Assembly (NCBI RefSeq): GCF_024763615.1
Contig: NC_077222.1
Span: 7,316,001-7,380,000 of the forward strand
Origin: Phlebotomus papatasi
Taxonomy: Eukaryota > Arthropoda > Insecta > Diptera > Psychodidae
DNA: 64,000 bases
Direction: 5' to 3'
The translations under genes and the position numbers were made by a program. Below, in pieces: positions 23,796-37,000 of the stretch. Numbering within the stretch: the first letter of the stretch is position 1; every line of letters begins with the position of its first letter. The notes beneath the pieces were generated by a model. The model made no database searches. It saw nothing but the letters and a program-made list of their open reading frames with translations, and was not told the DNA's origin.

Positions 23796-26700
23796 TTGCA
23801 ATGGGGTCAGTCTGATCACCTTCATGTTCACATCGTCCATAACTATAAAAGTGACAGTGAAAGAATTCCCTGGCACCCTCTTTCCACCAATTTTCATTCC
23901 TGATGGAACCATCCTGCTCCGAAACTTTAGAGAATAAGAGGAGAAGAACCAGGTTGAGATTCCGAATATCCTGAGCATTCTTTAGCATGCGAATATCCTG
24001 AGGAGAGTGAAGTACTGATGCCTTCTAAGGGTATAAAAGGAAAAGTTAACTCTCTTACTTATGTAGTAGATATGGTCGTCTGAAGCCAAAGAATAATTGA
24101 AAATAATTTCAAGACTTTTGGATTTATACACGTAAGGTATAACCTTGTCATTGAGGTAGAGGAAGTGCATAAGGACAGTGTCTCCCACTTGTAATTAGCA
24201 AAACTTGAGATTTACCCAGATTTTGGATCGCGGCCCAATATACTTGAATAATAAAGGCCAAAGGTCAGGGCGGTAAAAAAAAAGAAGAGGGTCTTTATTC
24301 AGGAGGAGCATTAACATCTTGCCTATCTTGGTAATTAATAAACTGCTAGATGTGTATACGTCATCTAAAGCGTATAGGAATCCGTCATGCTTTGGCTGAA
24401 ATGGACCCTGCAACCGTTAGAGATATCCTAACCTCAATGTACAGTTCATTTGTTGTTAGTAGGGGGAGGCTTTGATCGTTCGCACATACGCTACCTTCAG
24501 ACACTTCAAATTTCTCCCATATTCCTTTATAAATCTCACATATGGCTATATATTGTAATAGCTAACCTTAAATCCCATCTTTCCTGAAAAAATTGAGAGT
24601 CTAATCCTTTTTTCCTAGTTTCAGGAAGCAAAAAATAAAAACAGGTCCAAAACTGTAATTTTGCTGTGCAATATTTCATACGATTGTGCAGAATTAATAT
24701 CACTTTTCTGAAAAACTACTATCACAGAGGGTAGAAGGGTTATTAGGAATCAGATTTATGTAAAAATCTTTTAGGCTGAACAGGCACTTTTTGTGGGTGG
24801 AACAAAATTCACAAACTTCACTCAGATTCATCGATCGCATATAGAAGACATGGCTTCTCTCACATTTTCCAAGAAACTTCATTTTAGATGCGATCCCTCA
24901 TATTCACATCTATTGTAATCTACCAATTTGATCCACCACTAAAAAGGAAAACTTAAAAATCGTAAAGTTGATAAACAAGAAGTAATTTGACTCAAATAGG
25001 CTGCAGTTGAGTAATTATTAAGCAATTTTGCATTTCTTTGATATAAAAATATTTTTCAAGCTTTCACAAACTGAATGTGCAATGAAAGAATCACATCTGC
25101 AATAAGCTCATACAGTTTACAACTGGTTTTTGACAATCTTTGACATAACCTCACTATTGTGTTGTTTTGCATGACAAAGAAAAGAAATTGTCCGTAAGAA
25201 GATGTTTTGTGAAAATTTTAGCCTGTTCACCCTCTGAAGCTCAATATCTGTGCTAAATCCCGATTCCTGCAGCTGTAGGAACAGCGAAATCTTCAATGAT
25301 GCGCATTCAAACGTTTTTGTGCATATCCGGCTCCGTGGAGGAATGGTGGAATCTTGTGTGGTCTTCTCGCTTGCAGAGTTTTAGTCAATTTTTAGCTTTA
25401 AAAACTTATTGATTCGTGTAAATTTGGTGATATTTGGACTTTTCAAGAAAGTATTCATCAGATTTAACCGTTTCCGGAGTGAAATTCTCGTAGAATCAAG
25501 CAAAAAATGGTTTTTAATGTCAATAAAACATCTCTCAGAAAAGTTCCAAAAAAGTGATATTAAAATGTTTTATTCCTTATAAAAATGGTTTAATCAAGTA
25601 GATTAGAGTTCCCTTTAAACAATGATGTGCAACTTTTAGTGTTCGGTGCAAAATTTACGGTGAAAATGGGGTGTTCAATGATGGCGTGAATCGTGTGCGA
25701 TAATAGAAACTTGATTCATCTATCGGACAAATCGCCATTAAATTTTCATTTTCCTCTGGAGGAAAATTTAAGGATTTCCTGGGATTTTGTTTGGTGGGAT
25801 TATGAACCTTATAAGTAAGACATTTTTTTGGCATAGTTGGAGAATCCATACAGTTTGCATGGTAGTCAGAAAAAATCATTGAACTTGAACATCATTTTTG
25901 TGTGCGAAAGTTCAAAGCCTCCCCCTACTAGAGCCAAACAGCCTTACAGGCTTGGCCCCAAGTATCTCAGATTGCTCAGCCTAAACTTTTAAGCGATCTC
26001 AGGATTTGAAGACATACAACCAAAAAAGTGACTTTTATCGTTTTGATTCCGGAGTTGTTTGGAAGTAATCGAAGCAACGCTAAGACGGCGATGGACGCAA
26101 TTGAAGTGAGGAAAATTCAATTCATTTCATTAATTGAATATGAAATTGAATTTGTAAGACTTTGGGCAGGGTAGTTACGATCGTGCGTGAAAATGGATCT
26201 CTCACTCGGAAATTATGGCTCTGATCCCTTTTTTATACTAACATATACATTTGGAAAGAATTTTCCAAAGTAATTTCCAAGGATAGCTAGGGAAAATTTT
26301 CGTAAAACGCAGTGGAAATTTTCCAAGAAAATCTCGTAAAATCGCGATGGAAATTTTTCAGATTTGAATTAATTTTTTTTAAAATTATACTTCGCTAAAT
26401 CTAGTTCTCTGCTTAATGAACTTAAACCTGGTGTTTAAGCTACTAAAGAATTTTCGTAATGGTAAACCGCAAACCCTTCAATTTCACAAATGTAAACCTT
26501 ACAAAAGCATTGGACAGGAATTGTAATATTTCCCCGAATTTAACGTTTTTAGAGAACATTTCGTTATAGTAACTGGATTGCTAGACATTCTCACGTCCTT
26601 AAAAGGCTAACCATCTGTGTTTATTAAGGAAAAATTTTGTGTCTCCATTTAGAACATGTTCTGAATTAGGCTATTCAACCCTAATTTTTTTTCTTCAGTG

Positions 26701-27022
26701 TGTCGAAAAAATGTCCATTTTGTCAGTAAATGTATTGTGAAAATAAATTTAACACTTACGACAATTGCTTATTGACCCTTCCAATATTCATAATATTCAA
26801 ATGAAGAAGTTGCTTGAATGTATTTTTTTTTAACTTTCTTTCGGAATAATTTCTCTTTAGACATGTGCATTTGATCTCCTCTATTTATTCTTTCCCATCG
26901 TATAGCAATGATCTTAAGCTCACATCTTTAATCTTACTTAATCCTCCAACTTTTTTTTCTACTTTTCATTTCTCAAATGACATCATCACACTCGCACAGT
27001 CTCAAGGGGAAGAAAATGCTAT

Positions 27023-27034
27023 TTTATTTTTATT
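27023..27034 (-). terminator. Overlapping polyadenylation signals of the adaptor gene
   Basis: Two AATAAA hexamers on the minus strand, at 27034-27029 and 27028-27023, begin 34 bases after the stop codon. The gene therefore has a very short 3' UTR. Confidence 0.7.
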
Positions 27035-27067
27035 TTTTTAAAAAGGATATTATTGCAACAGAAGTGG

Positions 27068-28026
27068 TCAGACTTGAAAATAGTCACTGACTTCTTGCCC
27101 TTCGACATTTGCTGCTGGAATTGGTCCATTTCCACTGATATGATTTCCTCCCCCTCCCCCTCCCCCTCCGCCGCCCCCCGTTGCATCATTTGGCCTTTTG
27201 ACATCAATGTGGCACTCTGGACTCGATGCTTTCTCATTGTGGAGCCTCTCATAGGGATTCTCCTTTACGCCCAAATACCTCACAGTCTCATAATTTGGAT
27301 CAGATTCGCTGCCCGTGAGGGATTCATAATTGCTGGAAGTTGTTTGCATGTGACTGCGAAAGAGGACCTGATCTGAGCTCATACTTTCGCTCGAGGGTGT
27401 TGTTGTTGCTGTTAGAGTGTCAGAAATACTCGAATATCCCGGTGAACTAATCAATGTCTGACTACTCGATGGAGTTTCTCCAATTGTTGAATAATTGTGC
27501 ACATTGTCCTGAATGCTCAAATATGACGGATTCTCCGAATGCGGAATACTCGAATAAATGTCCGAATCATCGAGAATATTGTTGTTATTGATGGATGCAT
27601 TGATCTTCTTAGCCATTGCATCCCCTCCACCCTCCCCCTTATCACAAATAATACTGTATCCTGGCTCAATATCCACCCCTTTAGCCATCTTCTTGACATC
27701 CTGAATTGAACTATATCCCGGAACATCGCTATCAGTTTCCGCCTCACAATCATCCACCTTCCGCGGTGCCTTTATACTACTATACCCATCCAACAAATCC
27801 CCTCCACTCAACCTATTCACCCCCTTCTCCCCTCCCTTATCCCAAATCCTCGAGTACCCATCCTCATCCCGAGCCGGCCTAAGAACCTCATAATTCGGAT
27901 CATAGTCCGATGTCGAAATGCCCCTTTGCTTCACAATCTCATACCCAGGATCCTCCATTGGCTGACTGAACAGGTATCCACTGCGATTGTTAGCTGTCTT
28001 AAGCACTTCAATTGGCGCAATTAAGC
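27068..28026 (-). CDS. Adaptor last exon: fifteen tyrosine motifs, poly-Gly, YFQV end
   Basis: After acceptor tttccag it encodes 15 motifs: GYEIV, NYEVL, GYSRI, GYSSI, GYSSI, GYSII, IYSSI, SYLSI, NYSTI, GYSSI, NYESL, NYETV, RYLGV, PYERL and the terminal DYFQV. An uninterrupted run of 11 Gly lies near the C-terminus, coded by a G-rich purine tract that may vary in length. The stop is TGA at 27070-27068. Confidence 0.9.
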
Positions 28027-31000
28027 CTGGAAACATCAATTAATTTGTCCAAATAAAACAAAACAAAAAAACTTACCCCCAAAAATATCTAAAGCCAAAA
28101 AAAAAACATTTAAATAAGAACAAAATAGTGAATTACAAGAAAAAGGCAAATAGTGAAACGTGGTTTACCAAATATTTCAGGCTTAATGGTTTTTCTTTTT
28201 TTTTTGTTTATTTTTTAGAGGTTTTTGTTAATAATTTTGAAGGGGTTATTAACGTGCTTTTAATTACGACGTAATAACGCAATGTGTGTGGTAATCTGGA
28301 AAAATGCGATAAAGAAACTAAATAAGGATGATAAAATTGTAAGTGATTTTTAGTTAAATATTCAATTTCATGCAAAATACATTGGAGATTGTAAAAAAAA
28401 AATAAAGTGCAATATTTTGTACTTTTCAAATTAAATTTGGAAAGATCAAAAGTGACAAAAAACGAAAAAACACTTTCTTTGTGATATAGGGACAATCGTT
28501 TCGATTTCAGTGAAAAAGGGGTGGCAAAGCGTTCCAAAGGCTTTGCAAAGTGCTCGAACTCGTGATTTATTAGATGCTATACTGTCAAGCGCACTAATCT
28601 GGGCGCTTCGCTATGTGGATCGTTATGACTATGCTAACTAGATAAAATCCACTTAAAATAGTATTTTTATTTTTATTTCCGTAATATAGTCACTACAGTA
28701 ACATAATATAAACCAGTGATAAGCCCAGATAAGCTTATGGTAGCTGTGATTCTTTACAGGTGACCTCGAAATGCGTGCAACTCGGAATGCGTGAAAATTC
28801 AATTGTGAGTTGAATTTTGGGGGTAATGGCTCCGGCACACCTTTTAGATCAGGAAAATTTCATGAAGTCGAAATTCGAAATCCTTTCTTTCTCACATGTT
28901 TTGCATATGACTATCTCATTCTTTCGCATACCAAATTCGATTGAGCTAAATTGAATTTGGAGTGATGTTTAAGAGAAGAAGAAGAGTGCGAAAGAATGAG
29001 ATAGATATGCAAAACACGTGAGAAAGAAATAGATCCGAAATTCGACTTCATGAAATTTTCTTGATCTAAAAGGTGTGCCCGAGCCATAAAGAATCGCGTC
29101 GAGCCAATTTCATAGATTTCGACTGCCGAGAACAGTTTACTCGACGCGATTCTTTACCCTCAAAATTCAACTCACAATCGAATTTTCACGCATTCTGAGT
29201 TGCAAGCACCCCGAGTTGCACGCATTTCGAGGTCACCTGTAAAGAATCTCAGCTACTATAAGCTTATCTGGGCTTATCACTGGTCATTTTCTATTTTAAA
29301 TAGTCTGAATAGGGAAGACCAACAAAAGAAAAAAAAGTTCATTGAAATCGGTTAATAAACATAAGTGATAGAGTCCGGTCCATATGGGTATAGTAAGGGT
29401 CGGGGTACAGTGGGTTGGGGTAGAGACGGATGGGACCCATTATTAGAAAGATCGTGCTCTCAGATACAAAATAGGCTAAAATTTCATCGAAATCCCTTTA
29501 TAAATACAGAAAATGCAGTCCGGTCAAGACATTTTTGATTATAGCTCGAGTCAGGGAACATCGAGGGAGGAATGCGACGCACCGTTGGAAAGGTCTCGAC
29601 CCCAGCTACAACATATTAAAATATAAAGAAAAAGCATCGTCTAGTTTTCGAAATATTCGAGATCGATTAATCGAAAATCGATTTTTCGATTAATCGAACC
29701 TTCGATTAAATCGTGTGAAATTGGAGTGTCATAAAACTTGTAGTACTCCACGAGAGTTTTCCAAAACACCAAAAGTTTTCAAATTCGGATAATTAGAACC
29801 GGAGATATGACCATTTGAAAATTGAATTTTTAACCCCCTCTAGCTCGGGTCAGGGGGGTCGGAGGGGCTTAAGTTTGGTATCGATCGAAAGCTCTTAGGC
29901 CCAGCTATAACATACTAAAATTTGAGATCGATCGAAGCCATAGGGGCTGAGTTATTGAAAAATCAAAATTTAGGAGTATTTCAAAATGGCGGAAGGAGGG
30001 GGTGGGGGGTGGATCTGACATCACCTACTTCTAGCCGCCCATCGGCATTTAACCTTAGCCGAAAACCGCTTGTCGATATCTCTTTCCGTTTTCTCTCCAG
30101 AAGTGGTTATACGACGGACGGGACGGACGTCCACGAAACGATTTTTGTACACATGATTTTCGTAATCTATGAGTGTCAAAACGTGTACATCCAAAATTTG
30201 GGCCCGATCTGACGAGGTCGGATTTCACCTGTGACCACAAAAGCTGAGATTGTAAAGAATCTCAGCTAAATAAAACAGTGGAAGTGAAATATAGCAAAAA
30301 ATGCCGAAGAATAATTATTCAATTGAATTTATTAATAACAACACGACAATCTGTAAATAATTAATAAAATTGTGAAAATCCGAGGATTACAATAGGAGCG
30401 ATTATGAGAGAATCACACTTAATTGACGGTCACAGTGCAGTGAAAAATGATTGTCCAAGTGACACAAGTGTTAAAAATGTAAATATATCATAAAATTGAT
30501 TTTGAAATGCATAATACCTCCTAAAAACAGCTGTAAGAAAGTTCCGTCTAAACACTGATGTACAAATTTTTGTGTCCGGTGTTGTATTTATGGTAAAAAA
30601 GAGGTATACGCAGGTGGCCAAATTTTGTACGAAGCTGAGCAAACCGAAGCAGATTCATAAAAATCACCACTAAATTTTAATTTTTCTCTACAGGAAATTG
30701 TAAGAAAATACATTTTAACTCTATTGTATCCTTTGGGACTCTGGGTACCCATTGAAAAAAGAATTCTTTTGGACTATTTAGAATCGATAAAAAACCGATT
30801 CTTGTGGATGATTACAAACTACACTGCTGGCAATAATCATAGCTCCACTTTTTCATACTGGAAAAACTTTGAAAAAATTTTTTTTTTGAAAAAAAAAAAC
30901 CATTTGAAGGTATTTTCAAACCGATATGAAAAATTGCTATTTGAATTTCATATCGTTAGAACTGTGAGTACTGTGATAGAACCTTTATCGAAATGGCGAT

Positions 31001-34000
31001 TTTCGGGTGGCAATAATTATAGCTCCACTCAATAAATTTGGGTCCAGTGTATTTATTTTCAATCAGTGAAGGTCAGCATCTTTTAGTAATTTAATTAATA
31101 ACTTTATTAACCTAATTAGAATCATTTTTATAAAGTTTTTCATGAATTTTGCTGAAATTTTGTAAAGAAAATGTGTAATGAACAAAAATAAGGGATTAAT
31201 TAAGGTCTTGAAAAGGATGGAAATTGACTAAAACATTTTTTTTCAAAGTTTTTCCAGTATGAAAAACTGGAGCTATGATTAGAGTGGTGGAAAAATCCAC
31301 ATAAATTCTACGAGCATTTCCATGGATATATTCCGCAGAATTTATGAAATTATGAAATTGTAACAACTGATATTGTAACATAAAACATACAACCAGTGAA
31401 GGGATTTTCCATCATTTTATCCCAGAGGTTGGAATCAACGCTAAGATGGCGATGGCCGCATGGGAGGGGGGGCAAAAAGATGAAAATGAGATAAATAAAT
31501 TGAAATAGAAATTGAATTGAATTGAAAAAATCCAGCATAAATCCATCAAATTTTCCTTGGAACCTATTATGGAAAATTCTTATGAATTTTTTCAAGAAAA
31601 AATACTGGAAAATTCCGAGGAATTTTTCGCTTGTTATTCCTATTCCGCTTTTTTTTGCGACGCGGAAATTTGAAAACATTTTGTTACTTTTTGAGTATAA
31701 AACTTTAATTTCTTTTATTAACGTAAGTTTTTTAAATATTCTAACCATTTCTTTAGAACTCTGACCAAAAAGTACTGTTTGTTAATGCATTTTTATTAAA
31801 CAGTTGAGTCTTTTTGTTTGAACTTCTTTTACTCCGCGAGAAATTCGTTCTACGGCCGATTTATTCAAAAGAAAGCCCCTGCGGGTATGCAAATTTTCTC
31901 GATGCGCGTTTTTTTCGGTTCCGAAAATGTGCATAATACCGGGATCTAGTGTATCGCTAAGATGGCGATGGACGCAACTTAAAAGAAATACAGAATTTCA
32001 ATAAAATATGAATTTCATTTTTTTTTTAACTTTCTAAAATATTCATAAGAATACTTTTTGAAAAAAAATAATTACGACATATTTTATACCTCGATTGATT
32101 TTTCACAATCTCCATTGTTTTGAATAAATTTGTCATGCACAAAAGTTATGAGAAGAAAACATTTGGATTAAAAACATTTAGTGTTAGTAACAGAAATATT
32201 GTTCAAAAATTTACCTGGAGGTGCTGAGGAGCGACTCTGTGCATCGACAACATCCCGTTCAGTGGCTCTTTTATCCCCGGGAATCGTTTCGTATCCCGGA
32301 TCCTTCTCCCCGTAGCTGCTACTTCGCCCCCGCGAGAGTTTCCTCTCAATCGTTTCGTAATTGTTATCTATGTGCCCAGCAGACCTCACACTGTACTTTC
32401 CCGGACTCTCATGCACAGAAACTCGCCCAGAATCTGTCGCTGGAGTCCCATTGGAAATGTCCGAATCGGATATAAAGACTTCCGGTTCAGCCGTTGAAGC
32501 ACGATCGCTCTGTGGGAATTTTCTTCCCATTTGCGGTGAGGAATTTTGCGATGGTAAATTTGATAATTTGTTCTTTTTCATCACCTGCAAACAGTTTTAT
32601 TTCTTTTAATTGGCACTCTTTTGTACGCATTTGTAAGACAAAATCTCTAATTTGTTGAATTTGTAACGATTTGAAAACTATTAATAGAACATGTTTATGG
32701 ATTTTTTTTTGTCTTTTGCTATTTTGAGCATTATATAAAACATGAAATAGAATATTTTTGTTCAGAATAGAGATTTTAAGAGCTTAAAGAGTTGTCGAAA
32801 ATTTCTCTGTTTTTTATTTTACAATAGTGAAAATGTGAGAGTCAATTTTCAAATTGGCCTCTAGCCAATAGATTATTAGAAAGTTTGTCCGGAAACAATA
32901 CTTTATTCTTATTTTCAAAACAGCGGGAGTGCGCCAGAATTCTCAGAATATTCAAAGTCAAAACAATAGGATTTTATTTCTATTTGTCTTGCTATAAAGG
33001 CGATTTTAAGTATCAATCAAAATTTTAGGAGATAAACGCCAACAAAAACTGAATAAAGAAATTAGATTAAGGGCAGAAGCACATTGACCGTCAAATTTTT
33101 ACTAAGCCTCAGCATTTTTCACAAATTATTGAATTTTATTTATTATTTTAATTTTTTTTAATTAAAACAACAAAGAGTAATTTGTTAAATAAAAATTTTA
33201 AATACAATTAAAAATGCGAAAAAAATGCGCATTCGAAGTTTTGTACTACAAAAGTGTCTCGACTAAAAGGTACTTAGCTTTCGATTTACAAAAATATTGT
33301 CTATGTCCGAAAAATTCAATTACAATTTCGAATTTTCATACTAAAAATTCCTCAGTCATTGTGAAGAGATTTAAAAATGATACAGGAATATGATGCCCTT
33401 CGTTACTTTGATTTCTTTTATAACAAAGTGAAAACGGGAAGATATTGACACACGAGACACTTCGAAATTCGAACATGATATTTTATCCACCATACGCGAA
33501 TTAAAAATATCTTTTCTTCGCTTTCGAAATCGATTTTCGAATGTCTTTGCTTTTGTGCAACTCCAAATCAGTTTGATCTTTAATCATCAAATTTTTATCA
33601 TGCCGTTAAAGTCTTATCGTCAGAGTTGATGTCGATTCTTGAGTGATGACGATTTTTAAACAAATTCTCATTTTTTAATCTTAAAAAAAGCAGAATAGGA
33701 ATGACTCAAAAATATTTTAAAAAAAAGGTAAGCGAAGACACTAAGAGTACCAATCATATTGTTTAGTCGAGACACGAACTATTACAATTCCGTCAAATTT
33801 GTTTAAATTTATGGAATAGTCAAAGATTTTTCAGTGATTCCTAATGTTGTCGACTTAAACGGCAAGTCATCTGGATCGCAATGGAATGAATTCAATCCTT
33901 TCATAGAGTCAGAGTAATAATTTTAATGATTTGAGAAATATTTCCAGGTGAAGCTCACACTGTGCCGATTCGCATTAGAAACAACCTACGTAAGGAAGAA

Positions 34001-37000
34001 CCCGTTGGAAGTTCTAAAATTAAAACCAACGAGTTAAAAAGTAATAAAGTAATAAGATCATGAAAGGACATTTATTTTAACGAACTTGAAATTCAAATGT
34101 TCTGCCATCCTAAAAATCGACAAAAATTCACTTTTAAATGAATACCGAACATTCGAAATCGAAGAATAGCCAGCGCTAAAGCGGCGAATATGTGCACTTT
34201 CTCTTCATACTTCCGGTCAATTTTCTAAAAGGGTTGACTTTTAGCTTTAGGGTGGCTTTGTGTTTTCGAAAAGGTTTTACTTATCAGAGCCGATTTGTCC
34301 CATTTGTCCCAAAAATTTTCGGAACAACCAGAAATGAATTTGGAGTAACATTAAACGTTAAATCTAATTTCAGTTAGTACTTATATTGCTGGAAAACTGA
34401 TCTACGCCTATGGAAGAATTTTTTCCAAATCTTCCTGTGCAACTTTTTTCCAAACTTTTCATGGTTAGCCAAGACACACTGCACGAATGATAATAATTTT
34501 CCCTTCGGCTCCACCAAACTTTTCAAGAAAAATTAGAAGAATGAAAAGTAAATATGATCCGCATCCCAAAGAATACGCGAACAAATTGCAGCACAGTTTT
34601 GGTACTGTCGTTCGAACTTAAACGGTGGTGTGTGTCTTTACTGTAATGAATAAATATAAATTTTCTCTACAACTCCAGAAATATTTTTAACGAAAAATCG
34701 GAAGAGTGAAGAAATAAATATGATCTCAGCCTGAAGGATAAAAGCGAGCAAATAATAGAGTTCAGATGCTATCGTGGGAACGGAAACGATGGTGTGTGTC
34801 TTTACTAATGATTATAAATATTCTTGTCATTTCCACCAATTTTTCTTTTTAGAAAAAAAGGAAAGAGTGAACAAGTAAATGATCTGAGCTTCAAGGATTA
34901 CGCGAGCAAATAGCATAGTTCAGATATTGTCGTTGGAACGTAAATGCTGGAGTGAGTCTTTGCTAATAAATGATTATAAATTTTCTCATCGATTCCATAA
35001 GTTTCTTTTTTTCAAAGAAAAATGGGAAGAAAAGGTGAAGGAGAAAATTGTAATTTGAACTTGAAGGATTAAGGAAACAAATTGCATAGCTCAGATGTTG
35101 TAGTTGGAACTTACACAGTGGTGTGGGTCTTTACTAATGAATAATCATAAATTTTTTCTTCAACTCCACCAATTTTATTCAAAGAAAAGTTGGAAAAGTA
35201 AAGGTGAAAAATATAATCCGAGCCTCAAGAATTATGCAGGAAATTGCACAGTTCAGATACCTTCGTTGGAACATAAACGGTGATGTGTGTCTTTACTAAT
35301 AAATGATTATAAATTTTCTTTTCAACTCCACAAATTTTTCTTTTCAGAAAAATGGAAAGAGTGAAGAAGTAAATGTGATCTGAGCTTCAAGGATTACTCG
35401 AGCAAATAGTACAGTTCAGATATTGTCGTTGAATCATAAACGCTGGAGTGAGTCTTAGCTAATAAATTGTCATAAATTTTCTCTTCGGCTCTGTGTTTCT
35501 TTTTTTAAAGAAAAATTGGAAGAAAGGTGAAGGAGAAAATTGTAATCTGAACTTCAAGGATTAAGGAAACAAATTGCACAGTTCAGATGTTGTTGTTGGA
35601 ACGTACACGGGAGTGTGGGTCTTTGCTAATAAATAATCATAAATTTTCTCTTTAGCGCCACTAGCGGCGGTCATTTGAAATTGCAATGTCCTAAAAAGTG
35701 TAACACTAATTTTTGAATAATATCAAAGCCATTAAAGCACTTACTTTGGCATACATGCCCTCTAAATCCTTGGACGGACTCTTTTTGCATTTGTTGGCAG
35801 CTTGATCGTCATCTCCTGGCTGAAGTGTTTCTCCCTTGGTCTCCATCAATTGATGCGTATCCACAACAGAAGCCACTGAATTCCTCCCAGATTGCGTGGA
35901 ACTGGTGGAAGTGAGATTAGAATTGCTGGAGGCATAGTGAGCAACAGTTTTGCCACTCTTTGGCGTCGGTGGAAGTGGAGAATTTGCCTGACGCTTCTCT
36001 GGCTTCGGTGATCCCAGGATGCCAATGGAACTCGTGACACTGGACGAAGAGGCTTGACGTGAGTGAACAGTTGCCTGAGCTCGGAAATTGTCCACAAGAG
36101 ACGGTGCTGGGATATCAATGTTTTGCTGTGGAGAAGCCACTTCAACCACTTGATCTTCATTCCTCGCAGTTGCTGGAGTATTAATCTCCACGGACACCAC
36201 CATGGCATTTGGTGGTTGGATTTGTGCATAAGTTTCCGATCCACTTGTATACAGATCCGCCGGATTATTGGGATCATCGATAGCTGCGTACATTTCGTCG
36301 GAATCATCGGAAACAGTGGCATAGTGAGAATCACTCAAGTCTCTCCTTCTCGTTTGTGCATTTTGTTTATTTGTCTGTGCTATAATATTAGCCAGTGGTT
36401 CCCGGACACTGATACTCGTGTACCCTTTGGAAGAATCCTGTGAATCCCCACTGAAATGCTGTGGCTGAGCAATTGGTGGAGTCATATACGGCAGCTCCTG
36501 GCTTGCCGAAATCCTCCCAGCAATTGCTGAAGCTGCCGGAATGTCAGCTCCAGTGGGCTCATTTGTCCCCAAAAGACTCTCATTGGAAGCCCTTCGGGAC
36601 ATACCATTGTGATCAGCTGGGGGATTGCTCTGATTTGGCTGCAACTGAGCATAGGGATGCTCAGTCTTTCTTATTTTGTCATAAGCATGCGAAGGGGAAC
36701 GAACACTAGCATAAGGCGAACTAACGTCATCCGCCTGACTCAAAGAACTATGCTGAGACACTGATTGCTTCTTCAAGCTCGAAGCTGCAATTGAATTAAT
36801 TCACTGTAATACTATTCCTCGATATACTATTCGATTTATTAGTCGCTTTACTTGAAATCTCTACACAAGAGGAACATCCGTTCCATCTGTCTGAAAATTA
36901 TACCTCTAAAATTCTTCTTAATCGATTTTACTTGTTTGTTTTCTCAATGAATAGCCGTTAAAATAAAAAAGTGTTATGAAAATAACTTTAAAGAACACTA

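Larger units (their letters stand above)
20530..27020. other. Gap between convergent genes; repeats only
   Basis: Besides the elements listed separately, 22940-23180 and 23600-23770 carry a family rich in 'tggaattttccatgga'-like words. The second block recurs at 31285-31640. A 'gctaagacggcgatggacgcaa' block near 26068, repeated near 31440 and 31960, resembles a retrotransposon tail. I see nothing gene-like at 24190-25900 beyond short random frames. Confidence 0.65.
28027..32214 (-). other. Adaptor intron 5 (4.2 kb), repeat-filled
   Basis: Contains nested palindromic elements (28572-29283), a block at 29385-30245 resembling other AT-rich repeats and ending in an inverted copy of the 28740 segment, an interrupted repeat (31285-31655), and two 'aagatggcgatgg' tails. 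No extra exon was found. Confidence 0.75.

Noticed and set aside
27053..27376. 107-codon plus-strand frame over the end of the adaptor gene
   Set aside because: Antisense shadow of the Gly/Ser-rich last exon. The minus-strand frame has the splice acceptor, stop codon and poly(A) signal.
35846..36443. 126-162 codon frames overlapping adaptor exon 4 in other frames
   Set aside because: Shadows of the real exon. Composition is atypical and there are no start or splice signals.
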